Assembly (NCBI GenBank): GCA_023362775.1
Contig: JALMGJ010000020.1
Coordinates: 682,001-746,000, forward strand
Reading direction: 5' to 3'
DNA length: 64,000 bases
From: Charina bottae
Lineage: Eukaryota > Chordata > Lepidosauria > Squamata > Charinaidae
The translations under genes and the position numbers were made by a program. Positions 12,046-24,267 of this stretch are shown here, piece after piece. Every line of letters begins with the position of its first letter. The first letter of the stretch is position 1. Under the pieces are notes generated by a model, which worked only from the letters and a program-made list of their open reading frames with translations, did no database searches and was not told where the DNA came from.

Positions 12046-13427
12046 CAAATTCAGCAGTAGTATCATTCCACAAGTAAGCAGAAACACTGTAGAGTAATTG
12101 AATATAACTCTATAGATTCTAGCCAACTGCGAGAGACCTGAAATGGGTAATCTACACGATCATAGTCCTGTGATAAACCCATCTTCTCAGTTGAGGAATA
12201 TATTCTCCATGCAATTATTAGGTTTCGCTATTGCAGATCCAGAAACAGGCATAGTGTATATGGTTGGATAATTCTGTTATGACTGGATTTATCACTCTGT
12301 TTTAACACGATTCTGCATTACTTGATTGAATATCCAGTGGTATACAGTATGTGAACAATAAAATGAGAAGTACATTTTTGTTGTAAAGATAATTTTAAAG
12401 TTATATTCCCATAAATGACATCTGCAAGCATACTTATATATGCTTACTTTCTATTCTTTTGCACTTTGTCTTTATGTAGATTATATTTAGAAAATATAGA
12501 GACAAATATAATCTAATCATCTTTTGAAGATATAGAAAATATACCAAGGTACACATACATACATACAGTTATGCAGCCTTTGAATAAACTACTTATTTAA
12601 TTCTTTAATGCACGGAAACATAAAATTTTATGAGTACAGTTCCCAGTTCCCAAAGAATCCTCTATTAAAGAGGTTACATTTTTAACATGATAGGTCTTTA
12701 AAGTCTTTTCTGTGTTTTTAAAAAAATAATACTTTTTCTTAGCTCCCTAGAATTTTACTATTGTTCCATAACATTTATTATCATTATCCACTTGACTCAA
12801 ATTTGCATTTTGAAAACAAATGCATGATTGCTTCATTTGCCATGCAATCCTATGCATTTTTCTCTGATGTAAGACCCTTTGAAATAAATGTGTAGAGGAT
12901 TCCATGTTCGTTTCTTATTTCTGTTCCATCTTTAATCTCAGAATGAAAAACATTTCCCATTTGTATTTTGCCACATTTTGTGGTTGTGGGGAGTAAATCC
13001 TGGGCTACATAGGACTGAAAATGTAGCACAAGAAGGCATTGTGCATGCACTGGCTCATAAAAGACAACAACTTTCCCTTCCAAGTACAAAGGTCACATTT
13101 CTCCGGTGATGAGGTTGTGTTAGAGCCTCATTCTATTTTAATGTGAGTGAGAGTGGCCCACCTGTGATTGCAAAACACAGTAATTTACTAGAATATACAG
13201 TGGGAAAGACTGTCCTTGGGGTAATTTTTCCAAAGACTGATCATTCATATTCAATCAGAATGCAGAACTGGCAGGCAAGTTTCATTGACTTTGGCCATCA
13301 TGTGTTTTTTCCCCTCCATATTCGTGTTTCTTGCTGGTTTCCAAAGAAACATGTCAGAACACTATTCAACTTGCATGGATTCACTTGGTTTAATGCTTTC
13401 ACCTGTTGCATTTCTCTTTTTTTCAAG

Positions 13428-14027
13428 CACAAGAATCTGCTGACATTATTTTCCTTATTGACGGATCAAAGAACGGCGCTGTCACTTTCTCAGCCATTCG
13501 TGATTTCATTGCAAATTTAATTGAAAGACTCTCAGTTGGACCTGAGCTCATACGCATTGGGGTGGTGATGTTTAGTGATCGACCCAGAACTGTATTCTCC
13601 TTGAACAGCTACCCCCAGAAAGTTGATATTCTAGATGCAGTGAAGGCCCTTAGCACTCTTGGTGGCGAGGAAGCTAATATTGGGGACGCTCTTGAGTTTG
13701 TGATGCAAAACCACTTCACCCGCTCAGGAGGCAGCAGGATAGAGGAAGGCGTGCCACAGATTTTAGTGCTCATAAGTAGCATCGAGTCTAGTGATGACAT
13801 AAGAGAAGGAGTTTTAGCCATGAAGAAAGCTAGTATATTCTCATTTAGCATTGGGGTCCAAAATGCTGACAATGCAGAGCTTCAGCAAATTGCTACTGAT
13901 GCAAGCTTCGTATTTACTGCCCTGGATACACGTAACCTTGGTGAACTTCAAGAACTCTTACTGCCAAACATTGTTGGAGTGGCCCAAAGACTCATTTTGT
14001 TAGATGCCCCAACCATTCTTACAGAAG
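13428..14027 (+). CDS. COL6A3: COL6A3 exon 4: vWA domain N9
   Basis: A 600-base, phase 1-1 exon. The domain begins [20 protein letters not shown] and contains the family motif [17 protein letters not shown]. The metal site is partial (DGSKN, and no TDG after the fourth strand), as is usual for the inner alpha-3 vWA domains. It ends in [21 protein letters not shown], a linker that matches the N9-N8 boundary of other vertebrates. Acceptor is TTTTTTTCAAG, donor GTATGT. Open reading runs on into the intron, so the end was set by the donor and phase. Confidence 0.96.
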
Positions 14028-15073
14028 GTATGTATTTTTTAATGAACTGTTATCTTGCATTTAGTTATTTGTGCTCTTATATGGAACGTTGTTTTGATAG
14101 TCCTCTTAGTAGACTGAGGATTGAGAAAGATGGAAAAGATGGGGTTGAGGGTTGATACTTATGTGTAACTGCATAAACATAGATACAATGCTGCCTTGAT
14201 GTCTGGATTACCAACTATGGGTAAGCCTCTTGCTTATGGTTAACAGTAAGTGTTATGTGCAAATACATCTCTAATAGTACATGAGATGGCTTCCACTCGC
14301 AAAATGGAAGTTTTAATTCCACACTACATTCATTTACACACAGCATGCCCTTCCACCACAAATCATCTCTCCAGATTTCAAGTCAGACTTTTCTCCACTT
14401 CTACTAGAAGATGCTACTTGGGTAGCATTAAGCTTCTGCTAAGCAAGGGAGCTTGTATTCTGTTTTCGTGCAGAAACAGACTCTATTCTGAAGTATAGGG
14501 ACGAATGGGGATTAACCAATCAGCCAGGATGGAGATTCCGTAGATCAAAGGTACTGGTGATTTAGACAGAGGAATTCAATCTATTTCAATTATGTTTCCA
14601 TTTCCACTAAAAGAGCATATATGTTCGTTTGGAACCATTGTTTTCCCTGGATACCCAGGGAGCAGTAGTAGGGCAAAGCATCATTTGTCAGTTTCAGCTC
14701 ATTCACCAATGGAGTGTCACCCTTTCTTGGAGTAAACATACTAGGCTAGATTATCACAATGCATTCCATTTTGGGGGCTGCCTTTGAAGATGATTTGAAA
14801 AGTTTGATCGTTAACACATTTGCCGGAATATCTTCTGGCATCTGCAGGTCAGAACATATAATTGTATTGCTTTGTCAGCTCCACTGACTACCACTAGGAT
14901 TCCAGATCCAATAAAAAATACAGGTTTTATCTCTTTATAGTCCTACGAGATGTGGGTACATGTATCTAATTTTGTGAAACTCTGAAATTAATATCAGCCT
15001 ATGAAGGCCTTGCGGGATCTGAAAGATAAAAGCAGCTCGTAGAATGAAACTCTTAGCAATCATTCCTGTCCCT

Positions 15074-15121
15074 GAGATTCCAGATTGAAAAATAACCTGC
15101 CATTTTTCAATCTGGAATCTC
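15074..15121. repeat. Perfect 20-bp inverted repeat (hairpin)
   Basis: GAGATTCCAGATTGAAAAAT, eight loop bases, then its exact complement. No flanking duplication or element end was recognised. Confidence 0.9.
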
Positions 15122-15865
15122 CTTTGAGTTGAATGTTGCAGTTCAGATGTCTGAAGAAAATGAAAAGGAGGGATCCAACCCAACCCAGAGAAACATTTAG
15201 ACAGTCCTAGGAGCAAAGAGAGAATTTTGTTTTGTTGTTTTAAAGGCAAGTAGGGTAGAAAAGGCTACTCCTTCTCCCTTTCCAACCTCTTCAGGGTACC
15301 TGGCTGGCCTCTGAGAATGTTAAGGTTTTCCCCCTGGAAGTCTGGATCAGGATAATAGGATTGGCCTGTCTTAATGATTTTGCATAATTTATAATGGAGC
15401 ATGTGTGAAATATCTATTTTTCTATTACAATAGAAGGGTTTAAGATCTTTAACTAGACGCTTGAATTATGTTGGAATACAGAATTTCTCATAGAGTGATA
15501 GTAATCTAGATATAATAGAACCAGCTCTACAGTTATTCTCTAGTTAGAATAAATACTTCTACTAAGTAGTAGTAAAGGAGTTTTCTTGGTAAATATATGA
15601 ACAATTACTCTGACAATTTGTTACAAATGCAGAATTATGCTGTACTCTACTGAGCAAACATCTGTATGCTCACCTCATGTAAATACACTGTCCTGCCTGT
15701 TTCTGCATACAGGGGGTTTTTGGAATGGGGGAGCTTTCCCCTGCAGCACCATGTGACATGACTCTGGCACAAGTCTCTCTTTTCAGCGAGAACTAGATTT
15801 ATGTCTGAACCAGCACAAAGGAGCCATTTTTCAATGTTTTTGCCCTAAGCATATTTCTCATGTGT

Positions 15866-16700
15866 ATTTATTTATTATATTTGTATCCCATTGCAATCAA
15901 ACGATCCTCAATGATTAACACAATGTAAAGAAAAACAATTTAAAATTTCCAGAGTAGGCATAAAAACTCAATAACAATAAAATAATAACTCAAAGATAAA
16001 ACAGTTCAAAAATAAAAACAGAGTTAGCTCAATCTGGAACAGTTCTGCTTCCAGCACATTTCTTATTGCAATCGGAAGGCCAGCCTTCTCTTCATAGAGA
16101 GACTGTTTCAGAGGACTGTCCCATCCAGACCCCAACAGACCCCAAACACCAGGAAAGGCATCAACAGCGTTTCCTCTACAGCCTGGGATGGCAACGTAGT
16201 TGGGTATCACCCACAAACTGACGATGCTGCATCCCAAATAGATGGATGACAATCAGTGGCTTCATTTAGGGGAAAGAGGACTGGCCCTGTGGAATCCCAC
16301 AAAGTAGACCCCTCCTCCTGCACTACCACTAACTGAAACCACTTGCCAAGGAAGGACTTGCCAAGCAGTGACTCCAATCCCCAACCCCAGAGTGATCCAA
16401 TAAGATATGGCATCAAAGGCCACTGAGAAATCTAAAATGACCAGGTGCACTTCCCTTATCCAGATCCTGATAGAGATCACCAAGAAGAGAGATCACTGCT
16501 GTCTCTCTCCCATAACCAGGCTCAAAAATGACTGGAGAGGATCCATATAATCTGCTTCATCTAGGATACTTCATAGTAGGGTACTTCCCAAAGGGAAGGC
16601 TGGAGACCAGGTGATACTTATCTAAGACCTCCACATCCCTCCAGGGAGGATCTCTCAGGAGGGGTTGTCCTGATAGTCCAGGTGGTCACATTTACCCTTG
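15866..16700 (-). mobile_element. Probable CR1-like LINE remnant, antisense
   Basis: Begins with a TTTATTTATT / CCCATTGCAATCAAACGA end that recurs at 24882-24930. The stretch 16250-16600 (…GGCATCAAAGGCCACTGAGA…) has the look of a CR1 3' region read backwards. Domain-level proof is lacking, so the family is tentative. Confidence 0.4.
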
Positions 16701-17523
16701 GCCCCATGAAGGAGCCAGAAGAGGAAAGGGTCTAAAAGTACAGACATTTATTGTATTCACATCATTTTTGAAAATTAAATTAAATGACTTTTCGAATCAC
16801 TGTGAGCTACCTGCAATATTTTATAGCAATAATCTATCTCTAAAAATTAAACCTGCCCTTAAGATTGTGAAAAACCCAGTTCTTGAGTGTTTACCTATTT
16901 TCTGTGCTGGACAAATGAAACTATATATGAAAACAGGAAAGTTGCATGTTATCCTCTGTCCAAGTACGGTAGTTACTCTACCCATAAAGAAGTTTAGGTG
17001 AGGTTGATAGTTGAATTATTAATGAATAATTAATTATTAGTTAATCATTATAATTATTAGTTCTCTTGCAGCCCTGGGAGATAGATTTTTTGGAACAATG
17101 GTGACTTGCCAAAAGTGATTGATGTGAATTTCTATATTATTCATGTTTTACAGATGCCAGTAGGTAATTAGTTGGTTTCCCCTGAGTGCTGAGTTCACTC
17201 TGCTTTAGGTGGATATTTATTTATTTAAACCTTTACATGCTGACAACCCATCTTCTGGCTTAAGATAGCATACAAACATCTGTCTACAATAAAATTAAAT
17301 ATAGCAATTAAAACTATTGTTAACAAAAAAAATGTTTTCAGCCCTATCCTAAAGTGTAACAGGGAAAGAGGGTGATGAGCCAGACTAACCTCCAACAGCA
17401 CATTGTTCCACATTCGAGGAAAAATGGAAATTATTGTTGATGTTGTGTGTGTCTGTGGCAGGCTGGGCAAAAGGATCCCTGTGGAAGCTCTACGGGGCAG
17501 TTTGTATGGGAGTAGATGCTCTT

Positions 17524-17708
17524 GAGAACCAGTTTGGTGCAGTGGTTAAGGCATCAGGCTAGAAACCAGGAGTCTGTGAGTTCTAGTCCTGCCTTAGGCG
17601 CAAAGCCAGCTGGGTGATCTTGGGCCGTGCCAAGAAAATTGCAGGCAAAATTGTCCAGGCAGTCTCTGAGAATCAGACACGATTGAATAGATGACACACA
17701 AACAAAAA
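17524..17708 (+). mobile_element. tRNA-derived SINE
   Basis: Head AACCAGTTTGGTGCAGTGGT and TTCTAGTCCTGCCTTAGGCG match the SINE family at 1752-2134. The 3' part differs (…CAGACACGATTGAATAGATG, then an A-rich end) and resembles tails recognised by RTE/BovB LINEs. Confidence 0.65.
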
Positions 17709-18282
17709 AAGATGGTCTTGCAAGTAATAAATCTTTCTTCACTGCTCCATATGAGGGCTCATTACCATGTCATTTTAAGGTGATAGGTTAATTTAATTTT
17801 ATTCTTTTAATGGTAAAATCACCAAGGTACAATCAAATTCTTGGAACGTTGTGCTCATTCACAAATCTGTTCACCTACTGATGATGGTTTCCTGCAGGCT
17901 TTGGAACTAGGTATGTTTGGCGGGTGCTAATGTTTGTTTAGTTCTCTTCTCTTGTTCTTTCCACACAGGGAAGTGGGAGGGGAGAGGGGATTTTAAAGGC
18001 GTTTGGTTTTATTTTACTGCAAAGCCAGAAAAATGTAGTTGCATGAATATTACCCATCAATTTTAAACCGAGATACTGAAGTTCAAAAGATTCATAACCA
18101 TAAAGTTAGATGGAATATATTTGAATTATGCTTCAATATAACTCAACATAACAATGAAAGTAAATGAAATGCCTTGTACAACAAATAGAGACGATTGTTT
18201 AACAATGCCTGCACTGACTCAGATTTTATTAGCGTTGTTGAATGAGTAAGCACACTGACTGCACATATATTGTTGCTTACAG

Positions 18283-18882
18283 TTGTTGAAGTCAATAAGA
18301 GGGACATAGTCTTCCTGATAGATGGCTCTACTGCCTTGGGATCTGCCCCCTTTAACGCAATCCGTGATTTCGCTGCCAAAATCATCAACAGAATGGAAAT
18401 CGGACCAGATCTGATTCAAGTTGCAGTGGCACAATATGCAGATACTGTAAGACCAGAGTTTTATTTCAATAGCTTCCAGATGAAAAAAGATATCGTTACC
18501 AATGTTAGGAAGATAAAACCAATTGGTGGCGCTGCACTTAATACAGGCTCGGCATTGAGGTTTGTTAAAAACAACTTCTTCACCAGCACTGCTGGGGCCA
18601 GGACTGATGAAGGTGTCCTACCCATGTTGATTCTGATCACCGGGGGTGTGTCCAAGGATGATGTTGTCCAGCCAGCACAAGAAGTGAAAAGGAATGGCAT
18701 TGTGGTCCTTGCTGTGGGAGCCCGAAATGCTGATCGCACTGAACTTGAACAACTTGCTTACGAACCTAGCATGGTTTTCACCCCCACAGAATTCCGCACA
18801 GTTGCGCTAACAGCCATCATTCCTGATGTTTTGTCACCTATAAGGTCACTCCCTATAAAAATTGTGGAAATACCAACAGAAG
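18283..18882 (+). CDS. COL6A3: COL6A3 exon 5: vWA domain N8
   Basis: A 600-base, phase 1-1 exon. It starts [20 protein letters not shown] and includes [19 protein letters not shown] and [19 protein letters not shown], both close to the N8 domain of alpha-3(VI). The central segment ends [18 protein letters not shown], where GG replaces the TDG metal motif. Acceptor TTGCTTACAG and donor GTAATT are sound. No frameshift was seen. Confidence 0.96.
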
Positions 18883-18978
18883 GTAATTTCTGCTCCTTTT
18901 ACTTTGCACTTTGTTAAAAAAAAAAAGAAAAACTAATCCTTCTATTGCTATTTGATTGCTGCCACTAGCCAGTACATA

Positions 18979-19207
18979 CAGGTAGTCCACTTTTAGAGAC
19001 CACAATTGGGACTGGCAACTTGGTCATTAAGCAAAGCAGTCACTAAGTGAAACCATGACTGTGCTTATAATCTTACTTCAGCTTTCCTTTGCTTTACAGA
19101 CCTGCGAAGGTCGTAAATGCAAGGATTGGTCATAAAGTTACTTTTTCATCACCATCGTAAGTGCAAATGGTCGCTGTATGAGGCAGTCGCTAAATGAGGA
19201 CTACCTG
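18979..19207. mobile_element. Tigger-like MITE, short copy
   Basis: Starts CAGGTAGTCCACTTTTA and ends GGACTACCTG, flanked by TA on both sides (18977-18978 and 19208-19209). Internal sequence matches the copies at 4805, 24993 and 46072. Confidence 0.8.
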
Positions 19208-20859
19208 TAGAGTCTATTCATTGTTTGAAGTTACTTCTGGATAGGTTTGTTATTGTTCATATTTAACTATATAATTTGACAATTAAAAGTTTGGTATAGA
19301 AGATATTATGTACATTGCAGCTAACAATACATTAAGTGAGATATATTTTTCCATATATTTCTTCTGCCTTAAATATAAAAATGGCAGATTCAAAGTTATT
19401 AACATTTGTCTATTTATTAATTTGATCACCGTGATGTTTCTGTTAAATTGAGCTAGCTGGAATCAGGTCTTCCTTACTCAGTTGCCATAATATCTAATTA
19501 TTCAGTGATTAATTAGTTCATTCACAACTGTTACCTTTTTGTTAATATCCATAAGATATTAGAGAAATACATAGATTCATTATTATTATTTTCTAAAGAC
19601 TTGTACATCCTCCTCCAAAATAATAGAGATGCTTTTTCCCTCCCAGCAAGGTTATAATTAGGTAATAATAGGTTAATTCAAGTTTCAACAATCCTTAATT
19701 TTACTTTAAGAGATGCAGGGAAGGAGTTTTTTTAATAGGAAGTTTAATCCTTGAGATGGTTGATCTATTTCTTCTCTGTCACCTACAGAGAGTAGGAGTA
19801 TCATACCTCTTTGATCTAATCTTGTCATACTTTCACCTCATGAGGAAGATGGAAAAACTCATTAGAACCACAAAATGTTAGCTTTCTAAATGGCCCCTCC
19901 AATAATGTTGAATTTTCATAATTATTTTGGAGCTACAGTACATCATCATTAAGGTGCTAACTTTCAAAATCTCACTTAATTACCCTTAATTAGAATACAG
20001 TAAAGTCTGCAACTTAAAGCTTTTTCAAAATGTACATTTCTTACTAATATTTTCTTGCATGGTACAAATCACTGGTGACATTTTTATTTTAGAATTGAAA
20101 TTAAAAATGATCTTAAATGTTGCTTTACTTGTAAAGATACACACATTTCCCTCCTTCTCCCTTTTTCTCTTTGTAAATACTGTATATGGATGTACATTCC
20201 TCCTTTCTCACCTTAAGAACTGTGCATTTCTAACTGTTATCAGGTTATATCCAATTCTGTGTGGGAACCGATCTTTTCCCCCGTGCGATCTCTACAAGCC
20301 TCTTCAATGGATTGGGAAAAGTTATTGAACAGTGTGTGGGGTGTTGTATAGGGCAACAGTAGGTGCTGGTGGGGAACACTTGATAATGGGCAGCAGAAGA
20401 TTTCACTTTCTCCTTTGTTAGCATTTCTAACCATTTCTGGCAAGGTCTCCATATCTGTAGACATTCCTAGTGTTGCTGTTATTTTGATGAAGGTGACCAG
20501 TGCAAAGAATATGGAATTCTTTGTATCTCATCTAAAACAAATCTGTTAAAACTGGATTAATTGCAGATTGTGTTCTTTGACTTTCTATGCCATGGCCCAT
20601 GTCTAGTAATATAGGCACATTTGGGATCTAAACATTTCCAGATAAAATTCAACTTATCAGCTGGTAAAGAGGTAGAATGGACCCAGTTCATGGCAGGAAA
20701 GCCAGCCCTTTGACACATTAAGTGGTCAAAGCAGAGCACTCAGTCCTGAGGAACTCAGAGCTGCTATATTCTCTACTGACATGGATTTGGCCCTCTCTGA
20801 CATACAGTATGCACCAATCGAAGAGAATATTTGTAGCTCAGGGTTGAACTGTGGAGTCC

Positions 20860-21040
20860 ATGGTGCTCTCTGAGCCTTGTTGTTTTTTTGCAGACGTTTC
20901 ATTGCCAGGCTAGGCAACATCTTCAGTGCGAAAAGGGAGTGGACTAGGTACAAGGTACTATCAAGGAGAGTACAACACCCCCACCAACACAGGCAGGACA
21001 AGCCAGGGTATATAAACAGAGAGCAAGTCCCACTCCCAAA
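20860..21040. mobile_element. Penelope-like terminal fragments in opposite orientations
   Basis: 20860-20938, read on the minus strand, is the terminal segment with CTGAAGA…GAAACGTC (20893-20926). 20965-21040, read on the plus strand, is the ACAACACCCCCACC…TATATAAACAGAGAGCAAGT part of the same family. The two halves meet head to head. Confidence 0.6.
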
Positions 21041-21345
21041 GGTTTGTACAGGAGGATGGCCCAACACAGGAGAAGTAACACCACAGGACCAGAGTCAGCA
21101 GTTTATCTTCATCTAAAGGAAAAAGGACACTCATTTGAGGACATTAATGTTCACATTTTAGACAGAGAAGATAGGTGGTTTGAGAGAGGGGTCAAGGAGT
21201 CCATTTATGCCAACTTGGAAAATCCTTCCTTGAATAGAGGTGGGGGCCTCAGGCACAATCTTTCCCCTATTTTCCTTCCTGCTTTGTCTTCTGTCCCTAG
21301 GAAGATTAAGACCATTTCACAAGCTCAACAGCAGCATGGTAATCT
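21041..21345 (+). mobile_element. Penelope-like element, GIY-YIG endonuclease C-terminal fragment
   Basis: Encodes HLKEKGHSFEDINVHILDRE, DRWFERGVKESIY and SLNRGGGLRHNLSP, the characteristic C-terminal part of the Penelope GIY-YIG endonuclease domain. The reverse transcriptase upstream is missing, so it is a dead 3' fragment. It is followed within about 130 bases by a terminal segment with a hammerhead-like motif. Confidence 0.85.
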
Positions 21346-21469
21346 TAACGATCCTCCTTTGGATGATAAAGGGACTTAGAAATAAACATTTCAAATAACC
21401 ATGACCTAGCCCCAGGTGCAAGGTCACACAGCCACCCTAGAAACATATTTAAGGATTCCCTTACTAACT

Positions 21470-21545
21470 TTGCTCAGACTGAAGAAGCTTCTTGGATAAG
21501 GAGCGAAACGTTTCCACTGAGAAAATAGAAATCCAGTTGACATGA
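21470..21545 (+). ncRNA. Hammerhead-ribozyme-like motif of a Penelope terminal repeat
   Basis: At 21479-21514 the core reads CTGAAGA, a 7-bp stem with GGAT loop (GCTTCTT/AAGGAGC), then GAAACGTTTC. CUGANGA–stem II–GAAA with a very short, palindromic third helix is the layout described for hammerheads in Penelope-like elements. Activity is not shown. Confidence 0.6.
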
Positions 21546-21979
21546 TTCAAGCTACAGACCATAGGTACTTAACTTACATGTTAAGGCTTTCCAACTGTCC
21601 ATATAAGATGATCAGATCAATATGCCTCTGGGAAGAGTCTTTGGAAGACTTTTCAGCCCAATTGCATGGTCCACTGAGTTCAGCTGAATAGAATCTCAAT
21701 ATCAGATAATCCTTATATAGACACACAGGCAGCACACATTACCTGTAAATGGGATTCTGGGAAGTATCACAAAAGGCTTAAAATGTAGTTGTGAGGTGGA
21801 AGCCTTGACCCTCCTCTAAGTTCTTCTTTTCTTCTCTTCATGGCTGTCCTGTCCTGTCCAGTCCTGTCGTCTCTTGTATGAGGTATACATGTGTGTACAG
21901 CAGTTGCCAAATGCACACATGACCAATACTGGTGTGTTTTTCTATGATGTCTCATGTTATTTTCTGTGCTCTACTGCAG

Positions 21980-22576
21980 TTGTAAACAAAAGAGATATCG
22001 TCTTTCTTTTGGATGGATCAGTCAACGTTGGAAATACCAACTTCCCATTTGTCCGTGACTTTCTTGTGAACCTAATTAATTCCCTTGATGTTGGAATTGA
22101 TGATGTACGAATTGGCCTAGTGCAATTTAGTGAGAACCCCAAATCAGAATTCTATTTAAACACGTTCCTAACCAAGTCAGATGTCCTTTCTCGCCTGAGG
22201 CAGTTGAGACTGCAAGGCGGGTCAATACTGAATACAGGAGCGGCATTAGACTTTGTCCTTTCCAATCACTTCACTGAAGCAGGTGGGAGCAGGATAGATG
22301 AGAATGTCCCACAAGTGCTAGTCTTCCTTGCGGCGGGGCCATCTGCTGATGCCTTCCAAGAGGCTGCCAATGCCTTAGCTCGTGCAAGAGTGCTGACATT
22401 TTGTGTTGGGGTTAGGAACGCCAAACTGGCAGAACTTCAGCAGATCGCATTTAATCCACAAATAGTATATTTTAAGGATGAATTCAGCTCTCTGGCAGCT
22501 TTACCACAGGAAATTATTAGTCCGCTAACAACATATGTTAGTGGGGATGTGGAAGACGTTACGATCACATCAACAG
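21980..22576 (+). CDS. COL6A3: COL6A3 exon 6: vWA domain N7
   Basis: A 597-base, phase 1-1 exon. It begins [18 protein letters not shown] and carries [35 protein letters not shown] and [13 protein letters not shown], which places it as N7. The TDG position reads AAGPS, so metal binding through that residue is unlikely. Acceptor CTACTGCAG, donor GTAATT. N7 is one of the domains that is alternatively spliced in mammals; whether that holds here needs RNA data. Confidence 0.96.
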
Positions 22577-24267
22577 GTAATTTGTTTTTTTCATACTACA
22601 TTGGTTTTTCTTTTATCATGCAGATATGTCTTGAGCAAAGTACTAATGTTATGAATATTGTTAGGATAGTAATTCCACCTTATTATATCTTTCACTTTAT
22701 ACCTTATGTGTTATATTAACAGCTAGTGGTGGTATAGTGGTTAAGGCGCTGGACCAGGAGTGGGAGAGGCAGGATCTAGTCTGCCCTTGGGCAGCTGGGT
22801 GACTTTGGGACAGTCTCTCTCTCTCAACTGTAGACCAGGACATTGAAAAACATCTTTCTACTAACTTACACAACCCACTGGACCAGTATCATATAATTTT
22901 AATTATTGTTATTATACACACACACACATGTATATAAAAGTAAAAATGTCCGAAAGTGCGGCCCACAAGGAGGAGAGTGATTGGCCACTCTTTCCTAGAA
23001 GAGAGAGGTGGGAAGGCCCAGCAGCAGGGGAATTGTCCAGTGGGAGAACATAGTAGCTTGTTGCCCAGACCGAATATCTTGCATGCCATGGCCAAAGTGT
23101 CTCAGTCCAGACATTATGTTCTTAAGCCAACTGAGAATGAAGCCTTTTGCACAAGTGATGGGAGCAGTTTAAATGGTAAATATGGGAATGCCAGTACTCT
23201 TTCCATTTCTTGTCAGTATTTTAGGAAGATCATGCTTGTAGGTCTCTTCACACATAGGCTTCTTGCCATTCAGCACTTCTGGATTTTTATATTTTCTTTA
23301 ACCACGTGACATGATGTGGACATACAAATGATTAAAGAAGTATTGCTGAAGTGGAAGTTTGTAGGATAAGAGTCCTGCACTGCTGCAAGTGCATTCAGGG
23401 TATTTTAAATATTAAGAGAGAGATTTCACATCATGCCCTTAAAAATAAGTAGGGTCCCCATGTCCCAATGTGAAATGTTATGCAGTTCTTCCACTGTCTG
23501 TGAAAGAGCCAAAAAACAATTACGTTTTTGCAGGAGGTAAACTTTTGCAGAATGAAGACTAGAGCTCAGTATGATATAGTGGTGATGCCTCATTTTCAAA
23601 TGCAAATTTACCAATGGATGTTACTGTCAAGGGAATTACATGTGCCCATGTGAATCAGTTCTTGGAAGTACAGGTATCAGGAAACCCTACTCCTTAAAAT
23701 ACATTAGGAAAAGATGGGTAATGACCAGATGCCAACATGGAAAGCAGTATGTTCCCTTTATTAAGGGCTGCAAATTATATTTATATACAACAGGCATTTG
23801 TTTTTCCTATCAATATAATACTGTAAGAAGAACCTCTTTCCCTCTTCTGAGGCTTAAAGTGATAGATGTCCCAACTGTGGGACTCCTTAATAAAAGGAAA
23901 ACAGGCTATCAGGCAAGGGGCTAATTTAAGCATTGAAGAGGTGGTGGAATGATGTGTGTTCCTGTATCCTGAGCATCACCAGAATTGTAATATGCATAAT
24001 CCATCCAAAGAGCCAATAGTTCATTTCCCTGAAAGTTCTAGACCTGCCCAAAATGACTCTTCGATTCCACAATTCCTTCTGAGACCATCACAATTCTTTT
24101 CTTCTATTGTGGAAGCTTGTAGTTTAATCAAAGATGCCAAAGAGGCCTCCTCGGTCAAATTATTTTTCTTACTAACAAATATGGTTTGGATTTTTTGTCA
24201 CTTATATATACAGAAAGTCTGTAATAAAATGATACATACTAAATATTTTCACCTAACTTCATTCCAG
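22577..24267 (+). other. COL6A3: COL6A3 intron 6
   Basis: Contains a decayed tRNA SINE head at 22724-22850 and a short CA run near 22915. The rest is unremarkable. Confidence 0.75.
22724..22850 (+). mobile_element. Decayed tRNA-derived SINE
   Basis: GGTATAGTGGTTAAGGCGCT, then GCAGCTGGGTGACTTTGGGA and AGTCTCTCTCTCTCA follow the layout of the SINE family at 1752-2134 with many changes. Confidence 0.5.

Larger units (their letters stand above)
8279..13427 (+). other. COL6A3: COL6A3 intron 3
   Basis: Largely AT-rich unique sequence. It holds a C run near 9070, a GGAT microsatellite, a truncated BovB, a GACA repeat and a Penelope-like fragment, each listed separately. No host gene was recognised. 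Confidence 0.8.
14028..18282 (+). other. COL6A3: COL6A3 intron 4
   Basis: Contains a perfect hairpin at 15074-15121, a probable CR1-like segment at 15866-16700, a LINE-end-like stretch at about 17217-17420 and a tRNA SINE at 17524. The remainder shows nothing recognisable. Confidence 0.8.
18883..21979 (+). other. COL6A3: COL6A3 intron 5
   Basis: Holds the short Tigger-like MITE and a compound Penelope-like insertion (20860-21540). The stretch 19210-20850 is AT-rich with nothing recognised. Confidence 0.8.
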
